From Natronomonas sp. (GTDB lineage Archaea > Halobacteriota > Halobacteria > Halobacteriales > Haloarculaceae), in contig NZ_JAQCNO010000048.1 in NCBI RefSeq assembly GCF_028274965.1, positions 1 through 64,000 of the forward strand: a DNA stretch of 64,000 nt, written 5' to 3'. A program made the translations under genes and the position numbers. Below are positions 19,007-28,224 of the stretch, piece by piece. How positions within the stretch are numbered: position 1 is the stretch's first letter; every line of letters begins with the position of its first letter. Under the pieces are notes generated by a model. It did no database searches and was not told the DNA's origin. It worked only from the letters and a program-made list of their open reading frames with translations.

Positions 19007-19672
19007 TCAGATCCGGTACACGGGCGCTTCGAGCCATCGCTCGGCCGCGTCGCGGCCCTCGAAGCGGCGGCAGGCGAGCGTCACCGGCGTCTCGACGCGG
19101 CCGGCGCGAACGAGTGCGAGCGCGGCCGAGACCGCGTCGGCCGCCTCGAACGACGCCGGGGTCCGCGAGGGGAGCGCCCCGAGGGCCCGCCGGACAGCAG
19201 GCCCAACGGCGTCGACGAGTTCCGCTCGGGCCGCGCGTCGGTCGTTCTCGAGGCGGTCCTGCAGCCGCAGTCGCCGGTCCCGGTCGTCCCGGGCGGCCCG
19301 GGCGCGCTCGCGTGCCGATTCGAGCGCCTCCGTCGCGGCGGCGTGTTCGGTCTCGGCCTCCGAGAGCGCGCCGAGCGCCGACCGGTAGTCGTCTCTGAGA
19401 GAGCCGTCGTCGGCCTCCTGAAGCCGGCCCCTGATCGTCGCGACGCGTTCGCGCTCGGCGTCGAGATCGGCGGCCGTCTCGGCGACTCGCCGCCGGGCGT
19501 CGGCGCGGGAGGGGACCGGTTCGGCGAGCGTTCGCAGTTCCGCCTCGGTCGCGCGGATCCGCTCGTCGACGCCCGTCGTCACGCCGATCGATCGGGCCGC
19601 GGCGGCGAGGGCTCTGCGGCGCGACAGCGACAGTCCGGGGGCGACGACGGCCACGTGGGGGTAGAGCCTCAC
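19007..19672 (-). CDS. Uncharacterised coiled-coil protein in mcm neighbourhood
   Basis: GTG start overlapping the upstream stop; long charged helical stretch RRRVAETAADLDAERERVATIRGRLQEADDGS...ESARERARAARDDRDRRLRLQDRLENDRRAARAEL. Confidence 0.7.
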   Translation of the reverse strand: MRLYPHVAVVAPGLSLSRRRALAAAARSIGVTTGVDERIRATEAELRTLAEPVPSRADARRRVAETAADLDAERERVATIRGRLQEADDGSLRDDYRSALGALSEAETEHAAATEALESARERARAARDDRDRRLRLQDRLENDRRAARAELVDAVGPAVRRALGALPSRTPASFEAADAVSAALALVRAGRVETPVTLACRRFEGRDAAERWLEAPVYRI

Positions 19673-20007
19673 AGCTCCCGCGCCCGCAACGCGTCGGGGA
19701 CCGGGTGCGGGCGGTCGATCGCGAACTTCGCGTACGGGACGTTCCGGTTCGATCGCTCCTCGTATGCCCGCGCGGCCTCCCGGACCGCCTCGGGGACGTC
19801 CCGGAACTCGTTGAACGGGGCGGTCCGCTCGAGTTGGACGTCGTCGGGGTGTTTCTCGCGGAGGCGCAACCCGAGGAACGCGCCGTGTTCGGTCGGTTCG
19901 AGCAGTGCCGCCCGCCCGAGCCGGCGGACGACGCTTCCGTCGTGGGTCCGACAGACGTTCCGGAGGGAGTTCCGCGCGGCCCGTGAGTACGTGACGACCA
20001 GCAGCAC
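19669..20007 (-). CDS. Uncharacterised haloarchaeal protein in mcm neighbourhood
   Basis: VLLVVTYSRAARNSLRNVCRTHDGSVVRRLGRAALLEPTEHGAFLGLRLREKH; own TATA-like TTTTAATATA about 25 nt upstream. Confidence 0.75.
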   Translation of the reverse strand: MLLVVTYSRAARNSLRNVCRTHDGSVVRRLGRAALLEPTEHGAFLGLRLREKHPDDVQLERTAPFNEFRDVPEAVREAARAYEERSNRNVPYAKFAIDRPHPVPDALRAREL

Positions 20008-20046
20008 GCCCGATTTTTGAGCGAAGCGATATATTAAAATTAACCC

Positions 20047-20301
20047 TCAATCGATCGGTTCGACCGTCGGTGCGACGGCGCCGGTGATCGACTCGACCCG
20101 ATCGCGGGCGTCCCGCTCGGAGCTCGCGAGCACGACCGTCCCGTCGCCCGAGCGGTACGCCGAGAGGTCGCCGTCGAACTCCGTCGCGAACGTCCGGACG
20201 GCCGCGCGGATGCGCCGCTCACAGCCCGCCAGGTCCGTCTCGCCGGCCTCGAGTTCCGACAGCGCCGATTCGACCCGTCGGAGGGTTGCGATCCGGTCCA
20301 T
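20047..20301 (-). CDS. Uncharacterised small protein immediately downstream of mcm
   Basis: MDRIATLRRVESALSELEAGETDLAGCERRIRAAVRTFATEFDGDLSAYRSGDGTVVLASSERDARDRVE; 1 nt from the mcm stop. Confidence 0.75.
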   Translation of the reverse strand: MDRIATLRRVESALSELEAGETDLAGCERRIRAAVRTFATEFDGDLSAYRSGDGTVVLASSERDARDRVESITGAVAPTVEPID

Positions 20302-20302
20302 C

Positions 20303-22405
20303 TCAGATGTTCCGGATGTAGCCGTTCTGCGGCTCGTAGAGGTCGCCGCGCTTTTTCAGCTCGGAGACCCGGTGTTCGACCTTCGACTCCTCGATCCCGG
20401 CCTCGGCGGCCCGCTCGACGATGCGTTCCATCGGCGCGCCCGGTTCGTCCTCGTACTCCTCTTGGAGCTCCTCGATGATGTTCCGGAGCGTCTTCGCGCG
20501 GTCCCGCTGGCTCTTCGATTGGCCGGTCTCGACGACGTCGGCGTCGAACTCGCCGGTCTCGGGGTCGACGCCGATGTCCTGAAGACAGGAACGGACGATC
20601 TCGATGACCCGCTCGGCGTCGTCGCTGTCGATGGTGTCAGAAAGCCGCATCCGCGCCGAGGCCTCCGCGAGCCGCACGAGCGCCTCGAGCTTCCTGGCCG
20701 TCACCGGGACGGGGGCGTCCTCGCCTTGGCCCTTCGCGCGCAGGTCGACGTAAAAATCGCGGATCTGCGCCTTGGCCTCCTCGGTCATCATGGGGTAGCA
20801 GTTCCGCTTGGCGTAGGCGATGTACTTCCGGAGGAGTTCGGCGTCGATCTCCGGTTCGACGTTGCCGGTCACGTTGTCGACCTCCTCGGCGGTGACGTTC
20901 GATGTCGTCGTGTTCTCGCGGTGGGTGTGCAACTCGCCGGCGTAGTTCGTCTCGATGATGTGCTCGGCGAGGTCGGCGTCCTCCTCGGCGTCGGGCTGGT
21001 CGGTGACGGTGAAGATCAGATCGAACCGCGAGATAAGCGCCGGCTCCAGGTCGATCTGTTCGCCGATGGGCTCGTACTGGTCGAACCGGCCGTACTTCGG
21101 GTTGGCCGCGCCCAGGAGCGAACACCGGGATTTCAGCGTCGCATTGATCCCTGCCTTGGATATCGAGATGGACTGCTGTTCGAGCGCCTCGTGCATCGCC
21201 GAGCGGTCCTCCGGGCGCATCTTGTCCAGTTCGTCGACGGCCGCGATGCCCTGGTCGGCGAGGACGAGCGCGCCGGCCTCGAGCGTCCACTGCTGGCCGT
21301 CGCCGAAGTCGTCCCTGACGGCGGCGGCGGTGAGCCCGGCGCTCGAAGAGCCCTTGCCGGAGGTGTAGACGGACCTCGGAGCCAGGTTGCGAACGTACTG
21401 CAGGAGCTTCGATTTTCCGGTTCCGGGGTCGCCTATCAGGAGCATGTGCAGATCCCCCCGCGTCCGGGACCCGTCGGGCAGGTGCTTTGTCACCCCGGAG
21501 AACAGCTGCATGATGATGGCGAGTTTCTCCTGTTCGTACCCGTAGATCGAGGGCGCCATCGAGCCGACCATCCGATCGTAGACGTTCGGCTCGTTCGAGA
21601 GCTCGATGATGCGCTTTTTGTCCTCGTCGGTGATGTCCATGTCCTCGAACTGCTCGTCCTCGATCTCGACGGAGATCCCGTCCATGTACACGTCGAAGAC
21701 GGGCGATTTCTCCTGGTTCGACCCCTGTTGGTCGAGATGGAGGATCCCGGTGACGCGGACGTGATCGCCGGCGGTCACGTGGCCGGTGATGTCGTCGTCG
21801 ATGTGGACGTCGATGCTCTGGGGCGTCTCGCCGCCGCGGAGCCCCTCCGGCGACTCCTGGACGCGGATCTTCTGTGCGTCGAGGAACTCCGATTGGTCGA
21901 AGTTGATGTCGAAGGGGCCCTGTCGCTCACAGCCCTGGCACTCGTGGGGCTCGTGGAACTCGCCGGAGGTCTGGGGGATGCGGGTCAGCGTGCCGCAGCG
22001 CTGGCACTCGAAGGCCGCCTCGGTGATCTTCGGTCTGACGTCGGTCGCCTTCCGGATGATGCCCGTCACCTCGACGAGTTCGCCGCGGTGACGCGCGCGG
22101 ATGTCCCGGATCCCGGTCGTCGTCTGGAGCCCCCGCACCCGGACGTGGGCCTGTCCCAGTTTCACGTCGACCGGGAGGTCGTAGAGCCGAAGCGCCTCCT
22201 CGGCGTACTCGCGCATCTGGTCCGGTTGGGCGATGAAGTCGTCGGCGACGTCCGAGTCGAACCGGTAGAGGTCGCCCCACTCGACGTACAGCGAGCGCTT
22301 CTCGTTGGGGTACTTCTGGGCGAGTTGGCCGATCTCGTTGCGGTAGTAGTCCCGGTAGAACTGCTCGAACTTGTCGATTATCTCCGTGTCCTCCGCGCGA
22401 GCCAT
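20303..22405 (-). CDS. mcm: Replicative minichromosome maintenance helicase MCM
   Basis: 700 aa; GDPGTGKSKLLQY Walker A, AAVDELDKM Walker B, ALISRFDLIF Arg finger, Zn finger CQRCG...CQGC; no intein. Confidence 0.97.
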   Translation of the reverse strand: MARAEDTEIIDKFEQFYRDYYRNEIGQLAQKYPNEKRSLYVEWGDLYRFDSDVADDFIAQPDQMREYAEEALRLYDLPVDVKLGQAHVRVRGLQTTTGIRDIRARHRGELVEVTGIIRKATDVRPKITEAAFECQRCGTLTRIPQTSGEFHEPHECQGCERQGPFDINFDQSEFLDAQKIRVQESPEGLRGGETPQSIDVHIDDDITGHVTAGDHVRVTGILHLDQQGSNQEKSPVFDVYMDGISVEIEDEQFEDMDITDEDKKRIIELSNEPNVYDRMVGSMAPSIYGYEQEKLAIIMQLFSGVTKHLPDGSRTRGDLHMLLIGDPGTGKSKLLQYVRNLAPRSVYTSGKGSSSAGLTAAAVRDDFGDGQQWTLEAGALVLADQGIAAVDELDKMRPEDRSAMHEALEQQSISISKAGINATLKSRCSLLGAANPKYGRFDQYEPIGEQIDLEPALISRFDLIFTVTDQPDAEEDADLAEHIIETNYAGELHTHRENTTTSNVTAEEVDNVTGNVEPEIDAELLRKYIAYAKRNCYPMMTEEAKAQIRDFYVDLRAKGQGEDAPVPVTARKLEALVRLAEASARMRLSDTIDSDDAERVIEIVRSCLQDIGVDPETGEFDADVVETGQSKSQRDRAKTLRNIIEELQEEYEDEPGAPMERIVERAAEAGIEESKVEHRVSELKKRGDLYEPQNGYIRNI

Positions 22406-22513
22406 CTGAGTACCACGTCTTGACGCGGGACCGAATAAGAACTTTCGCACCCGGGCTCGGTCGGCGTCGCGTCGACCGCGGCGCTCTTGACGCTCGAGGG
22501 CGTTCGTGGAGGC

Positions 22514-23242
22514 ATGACATCCCGGCGTCGTCGCGCGGTCCGTGGATCGCTCGTCGAACGCGGCTACGACGTCTCCGAACGCGACGGGAGACTCCTCGCC
22601 GACCCGACGGCGGGAGCCGACCCGATCGGCGTTCCGGGGGCGCTTCTCGTCGTCGAGGCGGGCCCCGACCCGACCGCGCTGCTCGAGGCGGTCGGCTCGG
22701 CGGCGGCCGCCGACCGGACGGCGCTCGTCGTTTCGGGGGCCGAGACGGCGGGGGCGATCAGGCGGACGCTGACCGATCCGCCCGGGCTGGCCGCCCGAAC
22801 GGAGCGAACGAGGACGTTCTACAACGCGCCCGACCGACTGCCCGCCGGCCAGAAGGGTCTGGCGTGCTGTCGCGCGGACGCGACGCCAGTCTGGCGCGAG
22901 GAGCCGATGGAGGGCGTGACCGGCGAGGGGACGCGGTACGTCCTCTACGCCGACGGCGATCCGGTCACCGCCTTCGAGAGCGTCGCGGCGCTTTCCTGCC
23001 CGTCGGCGGCCGCCTTCGAGTACGCCTACCGCCGGGGCGACGACGGGCGCTTCCGCGTCGAGAAGCTCCGGAGCGGCCGGACGGTCGGCCGGTTCGTCTC
23101 GGTCCGGGAACTGAAAGCGAACGCCTACCGTCCGGTTCCGGTCCCGCTCGTGCCGGAGGACGTCGTCGAGGGGTACCTGCCGGAGGCCTGGGCGCTCGCG
23201 GTCGTCGAGGACGACCGCGTCGTCTCGATTGAGGGGGCCTGA
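22514..23242 (+). CDS. Uncharacterised haloarchaeal protein, divergent from mcm
   Basis: 242 aa MTSRRRRAVRGSLVERGYDVSERDGRLLADP... Confidence 0.75.
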   Translation: MTSRRRRAVRGSLVERGYDVSERDGRLLADPTAGADPIGVPGALLVVEAGPDPTALLEAVGSAAAADRTALVVSGAETAGAIRRTLTDPPGLAARTERTRTFYNAPDRLPAGQKGLACCRADATPVWREEPMEGVTGEGTRYVLYADGDPVTAFESVAALSCPSAAAFEYAYRRGDDGRFRVEKLRSGRTVGRFVSVRELKANAYRPVPVPLVPEDVVEGYLPEAWALAVVEDDRVVSIEGA

Positions 23243-23325
23243 GGGACGCGACGGCGTCGCCGAAAAGTGCGGGGTCGTCACTCACGGGTCGTCGCGTCTC
23301 TCGCCGTCGCTCGGCCATTCAGACA

Positions 23326-23399
23326 TGGGATCGCCCGGATTCGAACCGGGGTCCACAGCACCCAAGGCTGCGAGTATAGCCAAGCTAACCCACGATCCC
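23326..23399 (-). tRNA. tRNA-Pro (anticodon TGG)
   Basis: Reverse complement GGGATCGTGGGTTAGCTTGGCTATACTCGCAGCCTTGGGTGCTGTGGACCCCGGTTCGAATCCGGGCGATCCCA: 7-bp acceptor stem, CCCGG-TTCGAAT-CCGGG T arm, loop CTTGGGT; no intron. Confidence 0.95.
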
Positions 23400-23482
23400 T
23401 CGGGGGATCCTACCCCGGCCACGCGTGAAAGCGTTTCGCTCCCGGCCCAAAGGGATTTAGCGGGCCTCACCGAAGGCCGCCC

Positions 23483-23770
23483 ATGGTAGCGACACTCGAA
23501 ATCGGCCTGTTGGTGGCCGCGTTGGCGCTTCTGTTCGGCGCGTACGTGGTGCTCAAAGCGATCAAGCCGCTCGTCGTCAACGCCATCGTGGGGGTGATCG
23601 TCCTGGTGATCGCGAGTTTCCTCGGAGTCGGCGTCGAGATCACGCCGGTCGCGGTGCTCGTCTGCGCCGTCGGGGGGATCCCCGGGGCGCTTCTGGTCAT
23701 CCTGCTTGCTTTTAGTGGCATTGCCTTCGCCGGGGTCGCCGTTCCGGTCGGCGTCTTGGCGCTCGTCTGA
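23483..23770 (+). CDS. Pro-sigmaK processing inhibitor BofA-like small membrane protein
   Basis: 95 aa hydrophobic protein, VLKAIKPLVVNAIVGVIVLVIASFLGVGVEITPVAVLVCAVGGIPGALLVILLAF. Confidence 0.75.
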   Translation: MVATLEIGLLVAALALLFGAYVVLKAIKPLVVNAIVGVIVLVIASFLGVGVEITPVAVLVCAVGGIPGALLVILLAFSGIAFAGVAVPVGVLALV

Positions 23771-23781
23771 TCGCCGGGAGA

Positions 23782-25809
23782 TCACTCCTCCTCGCCGAGT
23801 TCGATCTCGGCGACGAGTTCGGCGGGGTCGGCCCCAGAGCGGATCGCATCGAGCATCGCGAACGCTTCGTTCGGCGCCAGGAAGTGCTCGGTGACGACCC
23901 GGCCGAGCGGCGTCGGCTCGAACCCCTCGATGAAGCCGTACTCGAGGAGTTTGCCGACCGCGTGTTTCGTCGGGACGTCGCCGACCATCCGGTCGTTGAG
24001 CCGCTTTGCCCCCTTGCCGGCGACGGTGATGTTCGCGAGCGTCTCCTCGATCGCCGCGGTCTCGTCGTACCGCGTGACGACCGGTTCCATCTCGCCTTTC
24101 AGGAGCATGAACGCGACCTCGTCCTCGGACATCTCCATGGAGTTGTGGTAGGCGCCGTCCGGTTCGACGAGCAGGTACACGGTTCCGAGGTCGTGGTAGT
24201 CCGGGCGGCCCGCCCGCCCGAGCATCTGCTCGAACTCCTGGACGGAGAGCCACTCGATGCCCATCGCCAGCGAGTCGAAGATCACCTGCGAGGCGGGGAA
24301 ATCGACGCCGGCCGCGAGCGCCGCCGTGGTGACGACACAGGCGATCTCCTGGTCGCCGAAGCGCCGTTCGACGCGCTTTCGCTCGCCGTAATCCAGGCCG
24401 GCGTGGTACGGCGCCGAGTCGTAGCTGAGCCGCCGCGAGATCTCGTGACAGCGCCGGCGGGAGTTGGTGAAGACGATCGTCTGCCCCCGGTAGCCCTTCG
24501 AGGACGTCGCGTCGAAGGCCCGCCGGACGAGCGTGTCCTCGATGTCGATCTTCTCGGTGCCGTCAGCGAAGGTGACGTGGCGCTCGATCGGGACGGGTCG
24601 CTCCTCGAACTCGATGAGCTGCGCGCCGAGGCTGTCCGCGAGGTCGGCGGCGTTGCCGACGGTCGCCGAGAGGTACACCCACTGCGTGTCGCAGCCGTTC
24701 GTCTCGCAGTAGTGTTTCAGCCGCGAGACGAGGCCGTCGAGGCGGTGGCCGCGCTCGTCGGCCCCGAGGTTGTGGACCTCGTCGATGACGACCGTTCCGA
24801 TGTCCCCGAGGTCCTTGCCGGTCCGGAGGGCGTGGTCGATCCCCTCGTAGGTGCCGACGATGACGTCGGCGTCGGGATCGAAGCGGGTGCCGTCGTCGCG
24901 GATGCGGGAGGCCCCGACGCGGATCGTCACGTCGAGCGCGTCGCCGTAGTCCTCGCGGAAGTCCTCGTGTTTCTGGTTCGCGAGCGCGACGAGGGGGACC
25001 AGAAACAGCATCTTCCCCTCGCCGCGGAGGGCGCGATCGACGCCGGCGAGCTCGCCGACGAGCGTCTTGCCGGTCGCGGTCGCGCTGACGACGAGTTGGT
25101 CCCGTCCCTCTAAGAGTCCGTTCCGGACGGCGAGACTCTGGACCGGCAAGAGCGTATCGAACGCCCCAAGTCTGGTCTTCAACGCGTCGTGGACGTCGAG
25201 GTCCTCTAAGGGGACGAGATCGATCTCGTCGGTCGTCGCGCTGATCTCGTCGAACTTCGTCAGCTCCGGATCGAGCTGTCCGGACAGCAGGTTGATGACG
25301 CGTTCGAGGTCGCCGACCTCCAAGAGGAGCTCCTCGAGGCGGTCGCGGGCCCCCGATCGGAGCCCCCGGTAGCCCGCCTCCCGTTCGAGTTCCCGCGTTG
25401 CGCAGTCCGGGCAGATGAACTCCCCGTCGGCCTCGATCGCCGTCTCCGTGGTCAGCGGTGAGTACCGACCCTTGTTCGCGCAGTACCGGCAGGTCCGGAC
25501 CTGCTTCGCGCCGAGTTGGTACGCCCCGAGCATCGACTCGAGATCCCGGCGGCCCCCGGGGGCGGTCTGCTCGGAGATCCGGATCCGCGAGGCGCGGCGG
25601 GCCATCTCGACGAACTGCTCCGGGCGGCGGGGAACGTCGTCGTCGCCGTCCTTGACGCGGAACCGCCCCGGGCGCGGCCCGGCGTCGGTCCGTTTCAACT
25701 CGAGCCGACCGCGGAGCAACCGCTCGCCGTCGCGTCGGACGACGACCGCGTACTCGTCGCCGGACTCGTGTAAGAACAGCGTTCCCACGTCGGCGACCTG
25801 CTTCGACAC
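23782..25809 (-). CDS. DEAD/DEAH-box helicase with N-terminal zinc-binding module
   Basis: CRYCANKG...CPDC; VVSATATGKTLVGEL, IDEVHNLG, SATVG, LGRAGRP. Confidence 0.9.
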   Translation of the reverse strand: MSKQVADVGTLFLHESGDEYAVVVRRDGERLLRGRLELKRTDAGPRPGRFRVKDGDDDVPRRPEQFVEMARRASRIRISEQTAPGGRRDLESMLGAYQLGAKQVRTCRYCANKGRYSPLTTETAIEADGEFICPDCATRELEREAGYRGLRSGARDRLEELLLEVGDLERVINLLSGQLDPELTKFDEISATTDEIDLVPLEDLDVHDALKTRLGAFDTLLPVQSLAVRNGLLEGRDQLVVSATATGKTLVGELAGVDRALRGEGKMLFLVPLVALANQKHEDFREDYGDALDVTIRVGASRIRDDGTRFDPDADVIVGTYEGIDHALRTGKDLGDIGTVVIDEVHNLGADERGHRLDGLVSRLKHYCETNGCDTQWVYLSATVGNAADLADSLGAQLIEFEERPVPIERHVTFADGTEKIDIEDTLVRRAFDATSSKGYRGQTIVFTNSRRRCHEISRRLSYDSAPYHAGLDYGERKRVERRFGDQEIACVVTTAALAAGVDFPASQVIFDSLAMGIEWLSVQEFEQMLGRAGRPDYHDLGTVYLLVEPDGAYHNSMEMSEDEVAFMLLKGEMEPVVTRYDETAAIEETLANITVAGKGAKRLNDRMVGDVPTKHAVGKLLEYGFIEGFEPTPLGRVVTEHFLAPNEAFAMLDAIRSGADPAELVAEIELGEEE

Positions 25810-25873
25810 GTCACCGGGTAGTGTGCCGGAGTATTTCAGCGGTTCGGCTCCGGGGGACGGGGAGCGAACCGGG

Positions 25874-27319
25874 TCAGGGCTCGGGGTACGCGTCGGCCCA
25901 GGGGCGGGCCCGCTCGATCGCCGCGGCGACGGCGAGGACGTCGTCCTCGGCGTGTCGGTGCCCGACGACCTGGACGCCGACCGGGAGCCCCTCGTCGGTG
26001 AACCCGGCCGGGACCGACGCGGCGGGGTGGCCGGTCAGGTTGAACACCCAACAGAGCATGGCGTCGGTCGGCACGCCGCGGACCGACTCGCCGTCGATCT
26101 CCGTCGGGAACGGGTCCGCGAGGCGCTTGCCGTAGGGCGGCACCGTCAGCGTCGGCGTGAGCAACGCGTCGTGATCCGAGAGCGCGGCCTCGATCCCGTC
26201 GTAGGCGGCCGTCCGGGGGCGGTTCCGGGCGCGCTCGTCGGCCGCCTCGAGCCCGTCGGCGAGCTCCAGCGTTGCGCGAAGCGTCGGTTCGAGGTCGGCG
26301 GCCCCGAGATCGAGGTCGTGTCGCGCCGCGAGCTGGTCGGCGAACGAACCGAAGAAGGCCCCGACCTGCGTGACGTACGCCATCGAGAGCTCGTCGTACG
26401 GCGGCAGCGACACGTCGGGCCGCTCGACGTCCGCGCCGGCGTCCGCGAGGTCCCGGACCGTCTCGCCGACCGGCGTCCGCACCGCCGGCGCGACCGGCTG
26501 GAGGTCGAGGTCCGGACTGTACGCGATCGAGAGCCCCTCCGTCGGCCGCTCGGTCGCCGCGACGTAGTCGGCGTCCGAGGCCGGAACGCTGTGTGGGTCC
26601 CGGCGGTCGGGACCGGAGAGGACCGACAGCAGGCGGGCGGCGTCGGCGGCGCTGCGGGCCATCGGGCCGCTGACCAAAAACGGGGTGTGGACGCCGAACC
26701 CGTCGGCCGGTTCGCGCTCCGGGACGACCCCGAGCGTCGGTTTCAGCCCGACGACGTTACAGCAGGCGGCCGGCACGCGGAGCGATCCGCCGACATCCGA
26801 ACCGGTTGCGAGCCTGACGGTCCCGGCCGCGAGCGCGGCCGCCGACCCCCCCGAGGAGCCGCCCGCCGAGCGGTCGTGATCGAACGGCGTCGGCGTCGCG
26901 CCGACGAGGCGGTTCTCCGTCCTGATCGTGTGCCCGAGCGCCGGCGTGCTCGTCGTGCCGACGACGACGGCTCCGGCCGCCTCGAGGCGTTCGACGGTGA
27001 TCGAGTCGGCGTCGGCGACGTTGTCCGCGAGCGCGTCGAGTCCCAGCGTGTGCCTGACGCCCCGCTTTCTGCCCCGGAGGTCCTTGATCGCGACCGGAAC
27101 GCCGTGTAACGGGCCGAGGTCCTCGCCCCGATCGGCCGCCCGGTCGGCCTCGCGCGCCCGCTCGCGGGCGTCGTCCTCGATGATGGTGATGAACGCGTTC
27201 AGCGCGTCGGTCGCGTCGATGCGTCGCAGGGACGCCTCGAGGAGTTCGAGCGCGGAGCGGCGCCCCGAGCGGACGTCGGCCGCGAGCAGGTCGACCGGAC
27301 GGTCGAGTGGCTCCACCAT
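25874..27319 (-). CDS. Amidase signature family protein
   Basis: GPLHGVPVAIKDLRG, STPALGHTIRTEN, DRSAGGSSGGSAAALAAG, TGSDVGGSLRVPAACC. Confidence 0.93.
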   Translation of the reverse strand: MVEPLDRPVDLLAADVRSGRRSALELLEASLRRIDATDALNAFITIIEDDARERAREADRAADRGEDLGPLHGVPVAIKDLRGRKRGVRHTLGLDALADNVADADSITVERLEAAGAVVVGTTSTPALGHTIRTENRLVGATPTPFDHDRSAGGSSGGSAAALAAGTVRLATGSDVGGSLRVPAACCNVVGLKPTLGVVPEREPADGFGVHTPFLVSGPMARSAADAARLLSVLSGPDRRDPHSVPASDADYVAATERPTEGLSIAYSPDLDLQPVAPAVRTPVGETVRDLADAGADVERPDVSLPPYDELSMAYVTQVGAFFGSFADQLAARHDLDLGAADLEPTLRATLELADGLEAADERARNRPRTAAYDGIEAALSDHDALLTPTLTVPPYGKRLADPFPTEIDGESVRGVPTDAMLCWVFNLTGHPAASVPAGFTDEGLPVGVQVVGHRHAEDDVLAVAAAIERARPWADAYPEP

Positions 27320-27409
27320 GCCGGGGCGTCTCGCGGTCGGATCATAAATCCGGGCGACCGCCGGCCGCGGCCCACAATCCTTAATATATCGCCGGCGTCG
27401 CCTTAACAT

Positions 27410-27835
27410 ATGACCGTTGTCAGCGTGTCGATGCCGGATTCGCTGTTGGATCGTCTCGACGAGTTCGCCGAGGAGCACGGGTACACGGGCCGAAGCGAGG
27501 TCGTCCGGGAGGCCTCGCGGAACCTCCTCGGGGAGTTCGAGGACAAGCGACTCGAGGGCAGAGAGCTGATGGGCGTCGTCACCGTCGTCTTCGATCACGA
27601 GACCTCGAGCGCCGAGGAGCGGATGATGAGCATCCGCCACGACCACGAGGACATCGTCGTCTCGAACGTCCACAACCACGTCGGCGACCACTACTGCATG
27701 GAGCTGTTCACGCTCGAGGGAACACTCGCGGAGATCTCGACGTTCGTCGGGAAGATCAGGGCGACAAGCGACACGCTCTCGGTCGATTACTCCGTGGTTC
27801 CGATCGACGACTTCGGGGCCGCCCTCGCGGAGTGA
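27410..27835 (+). CDS. nikR: Nickel-responsive regulator NikR-like (RHH plus ACT)
   Basis: [38 protein letters not shown]; metal-site-like [24 protein letters not shown]. Confidence 0.9.
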   Translation: MTVVSVSMPDSLLDRLDEFAEEHGYTGRSEVVREASRNLLGEFEDKRLEGRELMGVVTVVFDHETSSAEERMMSIRHDHEDIVVSNVHNHVGDHYCMELFTLEGTLAEISTFVGKIRATSDTLSVDYSVVPIDDFGAALAE

Positions 27836-27929
27836 GGCGGCTCCCGTCGGCTCTTTTCGGCTCGGTCGGGGCGGTTACGGCGGTCGCTTCGGGACCGAAA
27901 CGACAGGAACGAAGGGACGCGAGAACTCG

Positions 27930-28070
27930 TTACCGGAGGTCCGGGACGAGCGGTGCCGCTACCTCGCCGGCGTCGTAGCGCTTCCGCGCGCCGCCGTCGG
28001 CTCGGAGCGGCGTGGTGGGTTCGTCTTCTCGGGGCATCACCGGGACCATCGGTTCGATGTCGTCTCGCAT
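27930..28070 (-). CDS. Putative 46-aa protein, orphan
   Basis: MRDDIEPMVPVMPREDEPTTPLRADGGARKRYDAGEVAAPLVPDLR; TATA-like ATTTATTAC about 28 nt upstream consistent with leaderless transcript. Confidence 0.5.
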   Translation of the reverse strand: MRDDIEPMVPVMPREDEPTTPLRADGGARKRYDAGEVAAPLVPDLR

Positions 28071-28109
28071 CGTGTACCTGACCGGAAGGGCCGGTACGTA
28101 ATAAATGTA

Positions 28110-28121
28110 ATGATCGATCAT
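28110..28121. promoter_or_regulatory. Palindrome ATGATCGATCAT upstream of 46-aa orphan ORF
   Basis: Perfect 12-bp palindrome about 40 bp upstream of the predicted start. Confidence 0.55.
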
Positions 28122-28224
28122 CATGATACGGCAAACGCTGCCGGGGGACGGCCGACCGGCCGCGCCCCGAGGCCGCAGGGACCGGGGACGCCGCCGGTGT
28201 CGGGGGTCGAAACGCCAAGGAGCT

